From contig JBCCUL010000041.1 of NCBI GenBank assembly GCA_039197065.1, positions 11,272 through 75,271 of the forward strand: DNA of 64,000 nt. Direction: 5' to 3'. Source of the DNA: JANQPX01 sp039197065. GTDB lineage: Bacteria; Pseudomonadota; Alphaproteobacteria; Geminicoccales; Geminicoccaceae. Positions 27,401 through 36,414 of this stretch are shown piece after piece (position 1 is the first letter of the stretch; every line of letters starts with the position of its first letter). The position numbers and the translations under genes were made by a program. The notes beneath the pieces were generated by a model. It did not search any database. It was given only the letters and a program-made list of their open reading frames with translations, and was not told the DNA's origin.

Positions 27401-28352
27401 GCTCTCCACCCCCTGGGCGCTCCTGCTCCTGCCGCTGCCTTTGCTTGCAGCCTATCTGTTTCGGCCCTTGCCGGCGGACGGGGCGGCTCTGAGCGTGCCC
27501 GAGCGTATCGGCGATGCCATGATGCGATCTGCCCTAAGTGGCTCGGCCCGGCGGCAGCTGCGGCTCCGGCAGGCTATGCTCTGGGTGACATGGGGACTTC
27601 TGGTGCTCGCCATTGCCGGACCGCGCACCGTGGCGCCGGTCTCGGCCTTGACGGTCAGCGGGCGTGATCTCGCGATCGTCATGGATCTCTCAGGCTCTAT
27701 GGTGCGGGATGATTTCCATCTCGACGGCGCAACCGTGACCAGGCTCGAAGCCGTCGCGACGGTCGGGGCCGAATTCGCCCGGCGTCGGGCCGGCGATCGC
27801 GTGGCGCTGGTCGTCTTCGGATCGGAAGCCTATTACGCAGCACCCTTTTCCTTCGACGTCGAGGCCATCGCCAGGCGGATCGAAGGGATGACGATCGGCA
27901 TATCCGGCCGGGCCACGAACATCTCCGATGGGCTGGGTCTGGCGCTCAAGCGCATGGCGACATCCGAGGCGTCGTCGAAAGTGGCCATCCTTTTGTCCGA
28001 TGGCGCCAACAATGCGGGGGCTACCGATCCGCTCGGCGTTGCGGGGCTGGCGGCGGACATGGGCGTTCGGGTGCACACGATCGCGCTCGGCCCGAAGGAC
28101 ATGGCGAGCGCGGAACCGGGCGAGCGGGGCGTAGTCGACACGGAGACGCTCGGAGCGATCGCCGACATCTCCGGCGGCGAGGCCTTCCGCGTCCGGACGA
28201 CCGACGATCTCGTCGCCGTCGCCGATGCGCTCGACAGGCTCGAGGCGACCGACGGCGATGGCCTCGCCGCCGAGGTGTTTCATGAATACTGGACCTGGCC
28301 TGCAGCGCTCGCCGCTCTGCTCGGCCTCGGTCTCGCCTGGCGAGAGGTCTGA
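27393..28352 (+). CDS. vWA membrane protein, BatA/MxaC-like
   Basis: The frame is open upstream to an ATG at 27348, but TTG 27393 lies 9 nt after GGAGG (27379-27383) and gives the expected N-terminus FELSTPWALLLLPLP. The 319-residue protein has two N-terminal membrane segments, a vWA domain with intact MIDAS motif DLSGS (Asp98-Ser102), a Thr-containing RATNISDGL loop and LSDGANN, and a last membrane segment. This is the BatA architecture, or MxaC in methylotrophs. It overlaps the previous gene by 8 bp and the next by 1. Confidence 0.88.
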   Translation: MFELSTPWALLLLPLPLLAAYLFRPLPADGAALSVPERIGDAMMRSALSGSARRQLRLRQAMLWVTWGLLVLAIAGPRTVAPVSALTVSGRDLAIVMDLSGSMVRDDFHLDGATVTRLEAVATVGAEFARRRAGDRVALVVFGSEAYYAAPFSFDVEAIARRIEGMTIGISGRATNISDGLGLALKRMATSEASSKVAILLSDGANNAGATDPLGVAGLAADMGVRVHTIALGPKDMASAEPGERGVVDTETLGAIADISGGEAFRVRTTDDLVAVADALDRLEATDGDGLAAEVFHEYWTWPAALAALLGLGLAWREV

Positions 28353-29254
28353 TGGGCGGCCTCGATGTCACCCTGCTGCGGCCGTTCTGGCTTCTCGCCC
28401 TGCTGCCGCTGGCGATGGCCGGATGGTGGCTCATCAAGCGTCTCGGCACGCTTGGCGCCTGGCGTGAGGCGGCCAAGCCCGAGCTCCTGCAGGCGCTGAC
28501 CGAACTCGGCTGGGTCGATCAGCGCATCAACCGACTGCCGCTTCTGGCGGCGCTCCTGGTGGTGGCGATCATCATCCTCGCGCTTTCCGGCCCTGCCGCC
28601 GAGCGGCGGGACAGCCTGTCCTACCGAAACCTCGACGGTGTGCTCCTCTTGGTCGATGCTTCGAGGAGCATGACCGAGGATCGACGCTGGCCGCAGCTGA
28701 TGACCATGGCGCAGTTCGCCATCGCGGCACTCGGCAGCCGGCCGGGCGGTCTGATCGTCTATGCCGGCGACAGCTATGCCGCGACCGACCTGACGGTCGA
28801 TCACCTGCAGCTTGGTCAGACCGTGTCCCTGATCGGCGAAGAAACCGTGCCCGATCCAGGCTCCCGTCCGGAACGCGCCCTGATCATGGCCTCGGACGTC
28901 TTGCAAGGCGCCGGGATCGTGGCTGGCGACGTCATCCTCCTGACCGATGGCGCCGGTCTCGGGCCCGCATCGCTTGAACAGGCGGAGGCCCTGGCTCGTC
29001 AAGGCGTTCGTCTCTCCATGGTCTCGCTGAATGATGGAGCACCGCCGCAAATGATCAGCCATGCGAAGATCGGCGGCGGGCGTGTCTTCACCACCGACCA
29101 GACGGACGCGCTGACGGCCTGGCTCCGGGACGATGCGCGCACCCGGCTCGAGCGCCAGGACTATCCCCTGCTGTTCTGGAGGGACTATGGCCGTTTCCTG
29201 CTGATCCTGGCGCTGATCCCCTTGCTGATGCTGTTTCGAAGGCAGGCGGCATGA
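28352..29254 (+). CDS. vWA membrane protein, BatB/MxaL-like
   Basis: This 300-residue protein repeats the layout of its neighbour: membrane segments near residues 11-28 and 62-80, a vWA domain with MIDAS DASRS (102-106) and LLTDGAG, and a C-terminal membrane segment (LLILALIPLLMLF). ATG 28352 shares one base with the preceding stop. The second of two tandem vWA genes is the BatB (or MxaL) position. The two probably form a membrane complex with the TPR and BatD-like products. Confidence 0.87.
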   Translation: MGGLDVTLLRPFWLLALLPLAMAGWWLIKRLGTLGAWREAAKPELLQALTELGWVDQRINRLPLLAALLVVAIIILALSGPAAERRDSLSYRNLDGVLLLVDASRSMTEDRRWPQLMTMAQFAIAALGSRPGGLIVYAGDSYAATDLTVDHLQLGQTVSLIGEETVPDPGSRPERALIMASDVLQGAGIVAGDVILLTDGAGLGPASLEQAEALARQGVRLSMVSLNDGAPPQMISHAKIGGGRVFTTDQTDALTAWLRDDARTRLERQDYPLLFWRDYGRFLLILALIPLLMLFRRQAA

Positions 29255-29925
29255 GGGCGATCGCCGTCATAACGCTGGCAGCGCTGGTGCTGGCGTTTGC
29301 ATCAGGCGGGTCCGCACCTTTCGGACGGGTATTGCTGTCACTCGGGCTGCCGGGGCTGGCAACAACGCTGTTCGACGATCCCGGCTGGCGCGGCGTGGCG
29401 CATTTTCGCGCAGGCGACATGGCGGACGCGCGGGACGCCTTTCAAGAGGCTAGAGCGCATTACAACCTCGGCAACGCCGAAGCCCATCGCGGCGCCTATG
29501 CGGCGGCGCTGGAAGCCTATGACCTCGCGATGATCAGGGGCGATGCGGAAGCGCGGGCGAACTTCGATCTCGTGGCTTCGTTCTATGGCGGATTGGCCAT
29601 CGACCCGGAAGCCCTTGGCCTTTTCCCTGAGCGGGAGAAGGGACCGAGCGCCGAGAGCTTCATCGGCGAGGGGGACGGACGCGCCGCCGGGACGGGCGAC
29701 GACGTGACCAACGCCAACACGATGCTCGGCCTCGCCCAGCTCGACAGCCATGGCCGGTTGGGTGTGCGCCGGGTCTTCGACGACAGGTTCATGGTCGCCG
29801 ATCAGCGTTGGCTCAGTCAGCTTGCAGACGTGCCGGGCGACTATCTGAAAGCAAGGATTGCACATGAAGCGAAGTTGCGCGCGAAGCTCGGTTTGAGCCC
29901 ACCGGAGCCGGAGGATCCGCGATGA
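29251..29925 (+). CDS. TPR protein, BatC/MxaK-like
   Basis: The 224-residue product starts ATG 29251 (ATGA overlap). It has an N-terminal hydrophobic segment, then a tetratricopeptide unit from about residue 46 to 105 (HFRAGDMADARDAFQ, HYNLGNAEAHRGAYAAALEAY). The rest is low in recognisable motifs and ends with charged residues and prolines. A TPR protein after two vWA genes is the BatC position; MxaK occupies the comparable place in methanol dehydrogenase clusters. Confidence 0.8.
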   Translation: MRAIAVITLAALVLAFASGGSAPFGRVLLSLGLPGLATTLFDDPGWRGVAHFRAGDMADARDAFQEARAHYNLGNAEAHRGAYAAALEAYDLAMIRGDAEARANFDLVASFYGGLAIDPEALGLFPEREKGPSAESFIGEGDGRAAGTGDDVTNANTMLGLAQLDSHGRLGVRRVFDDRFMVADQRWLSQLADVPGDYLKARIAHEAKLRAKLGLSPPEPEDPR

Positions 29926-31148
29926 GGTGGTTCCTGATCGCGTTCATGTCGATGATGCTGATCAGCTATCAGGCCAGCGCGCAATCGAGCAGCGTGCAGC
30001 CGGGCGAACTGAGCCTGAGCATCGAGGTGGAGGCAGAGGAGAACCAAACGCCCTTCACCCGGGAAATGGTTCTGGTAACGATCCGGGGTCAGTATCGCCG
30101 GCACATCACGCGCGAGGTTCTGGAACAGCCGGATTTCGACGGGTTCAACTGGGCGCAGCTTGGGCCGGACAAATGGATCGAGGAGCGCATCAACGGAAAA
30201 AACTACAAGATCTTCGAGCGGCGGATGGCGATCTATCCGAATCGACCGGGCGAGCTGACGATCGGCGCGTTCACGCATCGACTGACGTTGACGGACGAGG
30301 GTGATGGCTGGTTCGAGCATGAGGTGAAATCGGCGCCTGTGACGATCGATGTCTTGCCGGAGCCGGCGATCGGTGATTGGTGGTTTCCGGTTCGCACCCT
30401 TCGGGTGTCGGATGAGTGGTCGAATGCGCCGGCGCAACTTAAGCCGGGCGAGGGGGTGCTTCGGGTTGTACGGCTCGAAGCGCTTGGCGTAACGCCGGAG
30501 ATGATACCACCGATGCCCGAACTGATCTCGCCCTCCGCCCTTATCTTTCCGCACCCGGAAAAACGTCTGGTCGAGCTATCCCCGGCCGGACCCATCACTT
30601 ATGCCTTCTGGCGCTGGACGATCCGGCCGACCAACAACACCTCGGCGATCGTCGAGCCCCTAACATTCTCCTATTTCGACACAACCCATCGCGAGCATCG
30701 AGCCGTCTCCATCTCCGCACAGAGGGTCGCGTATAGCGAGTCTGCCGTTGATGCGGACCTCGTCGCCGATCCGCAGGAGACGTCCGCGCGTCTGCCCGGC
30801 TGGCCTGAGAGCATGGCTGCTGCGGTGCTTTTGCTCGGTGCGATCTGGGCGGCGCTGCGTGGGCGACGCCTGACTTGGCGACATGTTCCGCCGGCGCTTT
30901 CCTGGCTGGACCCCGTCGCGCTGCGCCTGCGCATCGCCGCATGGCGTGAGGACGCCAGGGAGGTTCGACGGGCGGCGGCTGCGATGATGGCGAGAGATGG
31001 CGTTGGGCGGCACCCTCATCGGCAGGACGCCCTGGCGTCACTCGATGAAACGATCTTCGGGCGGCGCGCTGATAACACCGAGTTGAAGAATTTTGCGCGG
31101 CGTTTCCTCAGAGGCGGCCCTGACGCATCTATCCAAACAAGGCGATAG
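29922..31148 (+). CDS. BatD-like periplasmic/membrane protein
   Basis: The 408-residue protein begins with a signal peptide ending in ASA, then beta-rich BatD-type domains (TPFTREMVLVTIRG, ERRMAIYPNRPGELTIG), and has a single membrane segment near residue 292-308 followed by a basic cytoplasmic tail. ATG 29922 overlaps the TPR gene by 4 bp. This is the last gene of the MoxR/Bat operon. Members of this family are thought to present or hold periplasmic clients; here XoxF is the natural candidate. Confidence 0.82.
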   Translation: MRWFLIAFMSMMLISYQASAQSSSVQPGELSLSIEVEAEENQTPFTREMVLVTIRGQYRRHITREVLEQPDFDGFNWAQLGPDKWIEERINGKNYKIFERRMAIYPNRPGELTIGAFTHRLTLTDEGDGWFEHEVKSAPVTIDVLPEPAIGDWWFPVRTLRVSDEWSNAPAQLKPGEGVLRVVRLEALGVTPEMIPPMPELISPSALIFPHPEKRLVELSPAGPITYAFWRWTIRPTNNTSAIVEPLTFSYFDTTHREHRAVSISAQRVAYSESAVDADLVADPQETSARLPGWPESMAAAVLLLGAIWAALRGRRLTWRHVPPALSWLDPVALRLRIAAWREDAREVRRAAAAMMARDGVGRHPHRQDALASLDETIFGRRADNTELKNFARRFLRGGPDASIQTRR

Positions 31149-31160
31149 GCGTCGTTTGTC

Positions 31161-31185
31161 AGGAATTGATACAGATTCAATTCCT
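31161..31185. promoter_or_regulatory. Perfect 9-bp inverted repeat, 7-nt loop
   Basis: AGGAATTGA and TCAATTCCT are exact reverse complements around TACAGAT, beginning 13 bp after the BatD-like stop. There is no T tract after it. It is AT-rich against a GC-rich background. It could be an operator or the end of the MoxR operon transcript. Confidence 0.45.
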
Positions 31186-31495
31186 CAAGGCAGCGTCTCT
31201 AGAGCAAAGCGCAATGCCGCCGTATGCGCGGTCTGGCCGACTAGCCCAGTTCTCGAGCGATTGATCGTAAAACCTATTGGAATCCTTGGAGTCGCCGTTC
31301 TCGCATCTCGGTCACAAGGGAGGCTTGCGATCGAAACGAGCCATGATGAACCGTTCCTCCCGCTTATGCGTATCAACCTATGTGAATGGCTAAGTGTCGA
31401 AGCACTCCCGAGTGATCCGTAACATCTTCGACCTTAGACTTCCAAATGCTTGAAATATTGCCATCGCAACAAGCCCTTGTTAGCTTTTCAACCAG

Positions 31496-31524
31496 CTGGA
31501 AGAGCTTGCGCGGCATTCTTCCAG
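31496..31524. promoter_or_regulatory. 8-bp inverted repeat next to the regulator's ribosome site
   Basis: CTGGAAGA and TCTTCCAG pair around a 13-nt loop and end 4 nt before the GGGAGG (about 31529-31533) of the LuxR-type regulator gene. The position suits an autoregulatory operator or an RNA hairpin affecting translation; neither can be decided from sequence. Confidence 0.4.
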
Positions 31525-31540
31525 GCAGGGAGGAAAACCA

Positions 31541-32257
31541 ATGAAAAAACGGGTGGGCCCAAGGGCTCAGATATCCCGTTCATCAGTGCTTATCGTCGAT
31601 GATCATCCGCTTTTTTGTGATGCCTTGGCGTCCGCTATTGAAACGGTGTTTCCCGGCTGTCGCATCGAGAAAGTGGAATCGCTGGGCAATGCGCTGAACG
31701 TCCTTGACAAAGGCTTTGTTCCGGATCTGGTGATCTTCGATCTCAAACTGCCAGACGTTGCCGGGATTTCCGGTTTCGTGCAGCTGCGCAGCCGTGTGAC
31801 CGACGCCCCGATCCTTGTGATCTCGTCTCTAGCGTCGTTGGAACTGGTTCAATCACTACTCCAGGAGGGCGCTGCCGGCTTCCTGCCGAAGGACACGTCT
31901 GCGGACAAGCTCAAAGATGTCTTGAGCCGCATCGCAGATGGCGAGAGCTACGTGCCGAAGGAGTATGATGTTCAAGACAAGCGCACAGGCAAGAAGATCG
32001 GCGCCAGCGCGCTTAATCCGAAACTGGCGTCGCTGACACCTCAGCAGCAGAAGATCGTACGCCTGATCTGCGCTGGAAAACCGAACAAACAGATTGCCTT
32101 CGAACTCTCGCTTGCCGAAGCGACCGTCAAAGCGCATATCACGGCGCTCCTGCGGCGCCTCGATGTGCGCAACCGGACGCAGGTGGCTGTCTTGGTCGAG
32201 GCTGCCTCAGCGACGCCCGACGACAATCCCGAGGCAAGTGCCTTTCTGAACCGTTAG
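31541..32257 (+). CDS. LuxR/NarL-type response regulator (ErbR/AgmR-like)
   Basis: The 238-residue protein has a receiver domain (IVDDHPLF, phospho-acceptor Asp67 in VIFDLKLPD, LPKDTSADKL) and a LuxR helix-turn-helix (LTPQQQKIVRLICAGKPNKQIAFEL, then ATVKAHITALLRRL). In Pseudomonas, ErbR/AgmR of this family activates PQQ alcohol dehydrogenase genes and is encoded near NosP and the kinase NahK/ErcS'. The next two genes here are a FIST protein and a NahK-like hybrid kinase, so the same arrangement is seen. AGGGAGGAAAA precedes the ATG. Confidence 0.88.
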   Translation: MKKRVGPRAQISRSSVLIVDDHPLFCDALASAIETVFPGCRIEKVESLGNALNVLDKGFVPDLVIFDLKLPDVAGISGFVQLRSRVTDAPILVISSLASLELVQSLLQEGAAGFLPKDTSADKLKDVLSRIADGESYVPKEYDVQDKRTGKKIGASALNPKLASLTPQQQKIVRLICAGKPNKQIAFELSLAEATVKAHITALLRRLDVRNRTQVAVLVEAASATPDDNPEASAFLNR

Positions 32258-32265
32258 GCTGGCGA

Positions 32266-33423
32266 ATGGACGATCCTTCTCATCGCCCATCCTTCGTTCG
32301 TGTCGGAACCTCACATGCAGGGCATGCGGACAGGGCCGTGCGTGAGGCGATCGCAGCGATCCCCCTTGCCGATGCACGTTTCGTGCTCGCTTTCATCCCG
32401 AAAACGCTCGACTTGAGCGACATGCTGGCTGCGCTCGACGCACATCTCGACGGCACGCCGGTCTTTGGCTGCACGACGGCAGGTCAGATCACCAAAAGCG
32501 GCTATGAGTCGGAAGCCCTTTTGCTATTGGCCTTTCCGAAGGCGAACTTCCGGTGCTCTTCCATCCTCTTCAAACCTCTGAACCCTCTCCACATCACGGG
32601 CATATCCTCGCAGGCGAAACGCCTTTCGGACAGATTCGGCCATACCGCCGGCTGGAATCGCATGGGCCTGCTGTTTACCGATGGTCTTTCGAAACAGGAA
32701 GATCTGCTGATCTCGGCACTGAACCTCGCTTTGAACGATCTGCCCCTGTTCGGGGGATCCGCAGGGGATGGTCTCGATTTCGGCGAGACGTTCGTGCTTC
32801 ACGAGAGACAGTTTCACAGTGATGCAGCCCTCCTTTTGCTCCTCGAGACCAATCTGGGATTTCAGGGACTGGGCTTCGATCACTTCCTGCCGGCTGAGAC
32901 CCAGGTCGTGGTGACCCAGGCGGACCCGAGTGAGCGCCTTGTCTATGAGATCAACGGCGCACCGGCTGCCAAGGAGTATGCGCGTATCGTCGGGTGTGAC
33001 GAAAGAGATCTGGCGCCGCTCGTCTTTGCCGAGAATCCCATGCTGGTGGAGCATAACGGGAACCATTATGTGCGCGCGATCAGCGGTGCTGAGGGTGACA
33101 ACGCCCTTTGCTTTCTTGCCGCGATCGATGACGGACTTATCATGTCATTGGGCAAGGGACGCGAGATTCTCAAAACGCTCGACGAGAGCCTTTCAGTGCG
33201 TGACCAGACCGGCGCGGTGCCTGACTTCATTCTCGGCTTCGATTGCGTGCTTCGAAAACTGGAGATTGAGCAGAAACAGATGAGCGGCGCCGTATCGTCC
33301 ATCTTTCGGGACAGACGGGTGTTCGGATTCAACACCTATGGCGAGCAGCATCGCGGGATGCACATGAACCAGACATTCGTCGGCGTCGCTTTCTTCGCTC
33401 GGGATATGGATGCCTTGTCTTGA
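32266..33423 (+). CDS. FIST-domain sensor protein (NosP-like)
   Basis: This 385-residue cytoplasmic protein contains FIST N (about 1-190) and FIST C (about 200-375) domains: VFGCTTAGQI, FGGSAGDGLDF, and the late EKQ..GAVSSIFRDRRVFGFNTYGEQ segment. FIST proteins of the NosP group bind haem and sense nitric oxide, and act on a kinase encoded next to them. The following hybrid kinase overlaps it by 4 bp (TTGA), which strongly supports a sensor-kinase pair. Whether the haem ligand is kept cannot be told by eye. Confidence 0.87.
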   Translation: MDDPSHRPSFVRVGTSHAGHADRAVREAIAAIPLADARFVLAFIPKTLDLSDMLAALDAHLDGTPVFGCTTAGQITKSGYESEALLLLAFPKANFRCSSILFKPLNPLHITGISSQAKRLSDRFGHTAGWNRMGLLFTDGLSKQEDLLISALNLALNDLPLFGGSAGDGLDFGETFVLHERQFHSDAALLLLLETNLGFQGLGFDHFLPAETQVVVTQADPSERLVYEINGAPAAKEYARIVGCDERDLAPLVFAENPMLVEHNGNHYVRAISGAEGDNALCFLAAIDDGLIMSLGKGREILKTLDESLSVRDQTGAVPDFILGFDCVLRKLEIEQKQMSGAVSSIFRDRRVFGFNTYGEQHRGMHMNQTFVGVAFFARDMDALS

Positions 33424-35729
33424 CGCTGATCGACCCGAACCAGCCCTTGGATGTGCAGGTCCTGAGGCAGACCAAGATCATCGATGCCTTGATGCGTCGC
33501 GCCGGCCGACAGAAGGGCATGGACTTCTCCGCCTTCAGCGCCTTTCAGTCGGCAATGGAGCTGCAGGAGCGCGTCGATGCGCAGAGCCGCGATCTGGAGC
33601 GCGCAACGACCGAACTTGAAAGTGCCCGATATGAACGGGAGCGCACGCGAACAAGCCTGATGGAAGCTCTGTCGTCGATGGAGGAGGGGATCGCGCTCTT
33701 CTATGACGACAAGCTTGAAATCTGCAATCAGCTGTTTCGAAGCCTCCTGCCCGACGTTACCGGATCTCTCCGACAGGGATTGGATATCGGCGCCTATTTC
33801 CGGCTCATGTTCGAAAGCCGGCATTTGGTGAGCTTCGACGGCAGATCGCCTCAGGAACTGCGCCAGCGCATGTCGGCATGGGACAGCGCATCCGTCGGTT
33901 CGATCATTCTCGAATTGACCCATGATCGCTGGTACCAGCTGGCCGTGCAGCACACATCGCCTTCCTATCTCGTGCTTCTGTTGACCGAGATCACATCAAT
34001 CGTGCGTCGCAACCGCAAGGAGCGCGAACATCTTATCGACCGTCAGGCGGACTACCTGCAGGCCGTCTTCCAGAATTCAAGCTCGGGGATGTGCACGTTT
34101 TCCGCCTCGGGCGAGATCAAGATGCTGAACCGCCGATTCCGTGAGCTGCTCGGCGTGCCGTTCACGGTCGCGCAGGAAGGTGCTTCGCTCGAAGGTCTGC
34201 TCGCCTACATCAGCAATCGCGCGCTCATTTCCGACCGCGCCACGCTCAAATCAAGTTTCTGGCGTGAGGAATTGAGACGGAAGGGGCGGCTGCAGAAGCG
34301 CGTCAAGCATCGGCATGATCGCGTTCTGGACGTTCAGGCGAACACGCTTCCCGACGGCGGATTTCTTGTCGAACTCAAAGATGTGACGCTCGAAGCGCGA
34401 ACGACCGAAACCCTCGAAAAGCGGGTGGCGGAGCGGACAGCGGAGCTTACCGAGGCCAATGAGCGTCTGACGGAACAGTATGAAAAAAAAGCCGTGGTGG
34501 AGGAAGAACTCCGCATCGCCAAGGAGCGCGCCGAGGAGGCGGTCTCGTCGAAGACCCGTTTTCTCGCGGCCGCCAGTCATGATCTGCTTCAGCCGGTCAA
34601 TGCGGCGAAACTACTGATCTTCACACTTCGCGAAGCCGCAAGAGAGACCGATCTGAAAATCATGGTCGAGCGGCTCGAAAAGGCGTTCTCGTCATCGGAA
34701 TATCTCTTGCGATCGCTCCTCGATATTTCGAGGCTTGAGAGCCGCGATCCAAACGCGGTCAGTCCGGTTGATGTCAGTCTTGGCGGCATTCTTGAGAATG
34801 TCTATGCCGAGCAGAATCTGGTCGCCTTGCAAAAGAACGTCCGTCTGACGGCCGTGCCGACCTCCGCCATCGTTCATTCCGATCCTGTTTACCTACTTCG
34901 TTGCGCGCAGAACCTGATCGCCAACGCCATCCAGTACACCAAGCCGGGCGGCCGCGTTCTCGTGGGATGCCGGCGACGCGGCGACAAGGTGGTGCTCGAG
35001 GTCTGGGATACCGGGATCGGCATCGCCAAGCAGGACCAGGCGCGGATCTTCGACGAGTTCACGCGCGCGGACAAGGCGCGGGCGGGATCCGGCGTGGGAC
35101 TGGGCCTGTCGATCGTCGAGAGCGCCTGTCGGCATCTGGGCCACAAGGTCGGCGTGCGGTCGAAACCTGAGCTTGGTTCGGTCTTCTCCATCGAGATGGA
35201 TCTCATCGGATTGGATGGAAAGAGCAGCCAGTCCGTCGATCAGCAATCCTCCCAGGAGGACGAGTCGCTCGACCGGATCATCCTCGTCATCGAGAATGAC
35301 GAGGACGTGCTGTTTGCCACCACCTCGCATCTGGAGTTGTGGGGAGCGAGCGTGTTGGCGGCGCGGTCGACGGCGGAGGCGCGCGGTCTGGTCACGGATA
35401 TGGGCATCTCACCTGACATCATCCTCGCCGACTACCAGCTTGACGGCGATGACCGGGGAACCGATGCCATCGCCACCTTGCGCGCCATGACGGGCGTGCC
35501 TATCCCGGCGATCCTCATCACCGCCAATCGGAGCAAGGCGCTCAGACGTAACGGAGCCCACAACGACATTACCGTGATGAGCAAGCCGGTCGATATCGAA
35601 CAGCTGACGCGCATGGTCGAGTGGAAGATCCGTCATCGAGATCCGGAAGCTGCGGCGTCCGCCGGAATCGATCAGGCGATACCGACGAAAGTCGGCAATG
35701 ACAATGCGGCAGGCGCGGGTAGAGTTTGA
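33420..35729 (+). CDS. Hybrid PAS histidine kinase (NahK/ErcS'-like)
   Basis: The 769-residue kinase lacks membrane segments. It has an N-terminal coiled coil, two PAS-like regions (~85-195 and ~215-330), a coiled coil, the H-box ASHDLLQPVNAAKL with His387, an HATPase domain (NLIANAIQY, DTGIGI, GVGLGLSIV) and a C-terminal receiver (IILVIENDED, ILADYQLDG, MSKPVD). The HDLLQPVNAA form of the H-box and this domain order are those of NahK/ErcS'. It starts at TTG 33420, overlapping the FIST gene. It probably phosphorylates the adjacent LuxR-type regulator or a separate phosphotransfer protein. Confidence 0.9.
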   Translation: MTLIDPNQPLDVQVLRQTKIIDALMRRAGRQKGMDFSAFSAFQSAMELQERVDAQSRDLERATTELESARYERERTRTSLMEALSSMEEGIALFYDDKLEICNQLFRSLLPDVTGSLRQGLDIGAYFRLMFESRHLVSFDGRSPQELRQRMSAWDSASVGSIILELTHDRWYQLAVQHTSPSYLVLLLTEITSIVRRNRKEREHLIDRQADYLQAVFQNSSSGMCTFSASGEIKMLNRRFRELLGVPFTVAQEGASLEGLLAYISNRALISDRATLKSSFWREELRRKGRLQKRVKHRHDRVLDVQANTLPDGGFLVELKDVTLEARTTETLEKRVAERTAELTEANERLTEQYEKKAVVEEELRIAKERAEEAVSSKTRFLAAASHDLLQPVNAAKLLIFTLREAARETDLKIMVERLEKAFSSSEYLLRSLLDISRLESRDPNAVSPVDVSLGGILENVYAEQNLVALQKNVRLTAVPTSAIVHSDPVYLLRCAQNLIANAIQYTKPGGRVLVGCRRRGDKVVLEVWDTGIGIAKQDQARIFDEFTRADKARAGSGVGLGLSIVESACRHLGHKVGVRSKPELGSVFSIEMDLIGLDGKSSQSVDQQSSQEDESLDRIILVIENDEDVLFATTSHLELWGASVLAARSTAEARGLVTDMGISPDIILADYQLDGDDRGTDAIATLRAMTGVPIPAILITANRSKALRRNGAHNDITVMSKPVDIEQLTRMVEWKIRHRDPEAAASAGIDQAIPTKVGNDNAAGAGRV

Positions 35730-35745
35730 GCGGGAGAATCGACAC

Positions 35746-36414
35746 ATGATGAAAGCTCTGGCCCTGTTGGGCCTCTTGGCGTTTGCGGTGGAGCCGCAAG
35801 CCGCAGCGGCGGACGGGAAGGAGACCTATGATCTTCTCTTCCGGGATGGAACGCTTGACGCGATCGACCCTGAGATGGCGCTGCTCTATCGCCGCGATGT
35901 CACGAACAGGATCAAGCCGGAAGCGGCAGCGCGCGATAGCGGCGACCTGTCGCTCACCGTCAATCCGTCGGATGCAACGATGGTGCAGCTCAAGCTCAGC
36001 AAAGACGGCAAGCACCGCGCTCTCGGCCAGTTCCCGACGAGCGTCGGCAATCCCATGATCATGTATTTCTACGAGACGGTCGTGCGTGATATGGCCGAGT
36101 CGGCCGGCGGCAGCCCCTTTTATATCCGCAATCGCGTCAAGGATGCGCTGACGCAGCCGGCTGTGTCGGAGGAGGGCGAGGCGGTCGTCGACGGCAAGAA
36201 CGTTTCCACGGTCACCGTCCTCCTGAAACCATTCGAGAACGATCCGAACAAAGCCCGGATGCAGGGCTTTGGCGATCTGGAAATGCGGGTCACGATGTCC
36301 GAAGAGGTGCCGGGATGGTATCTCAGCTTCGTGGCCGAGACAGCGCCTGCGAGCAGCGCCGATGCGGTCTACCGTTCCGCGGTCATGTTCGAAGGGCTTG
36401 AGGTGGCAGAATGA
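35746..36414 (+). CDS. Exported protein of unknown function
   Basis: ATG 35746 lies 9 nt after GGGAG and starts a signal peptide ending in AAAA; an in-frame ATG at 35698 overlaps the kinase gene and is less likely. The 222-residue product has no motif I recognise. The mature part is mixed alpha/beta, with MIMYFYETVVRDMAES in the middle and a beta-rich end containing MRVTMSEEVPGWYLSFVAE. It is immediately followed (ATGA overlap) by another small exported protein. Position suggests a periplasmic part in alcohol oxidation; that is inference. Confidence 0.75.
   Translation: MMKALALLGLLAFAVEPQAAAADGKETYDLLFRDGTLDAIDPEMALLYRRDVTNRIKPEAAARDSGDLSLTVNPSDATMVQLKLSKDGKHRALGQFPTSVGNPMIMYFYETVVRDMAESAGGSPFYIRNRVKDALTQPAVSEEGEAVVDGKNVSTVTVLLKPFENDPNKARMQGFGDLEMRVTMSEEVPGWYLSFVAETAPASSADAVYRSAVMFEGLEVAE

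Larger units (their letters stand above)
31149..31540. other. 392-bp gap with two inverted repeats
   Basis: No convincing gene lies here. The gap holds two perfect inverted repeats (31161-31185 and 31496-31524), listed separately, and must contain the promoter of the LuxR-type regulator gene. Confidence 0.5.
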
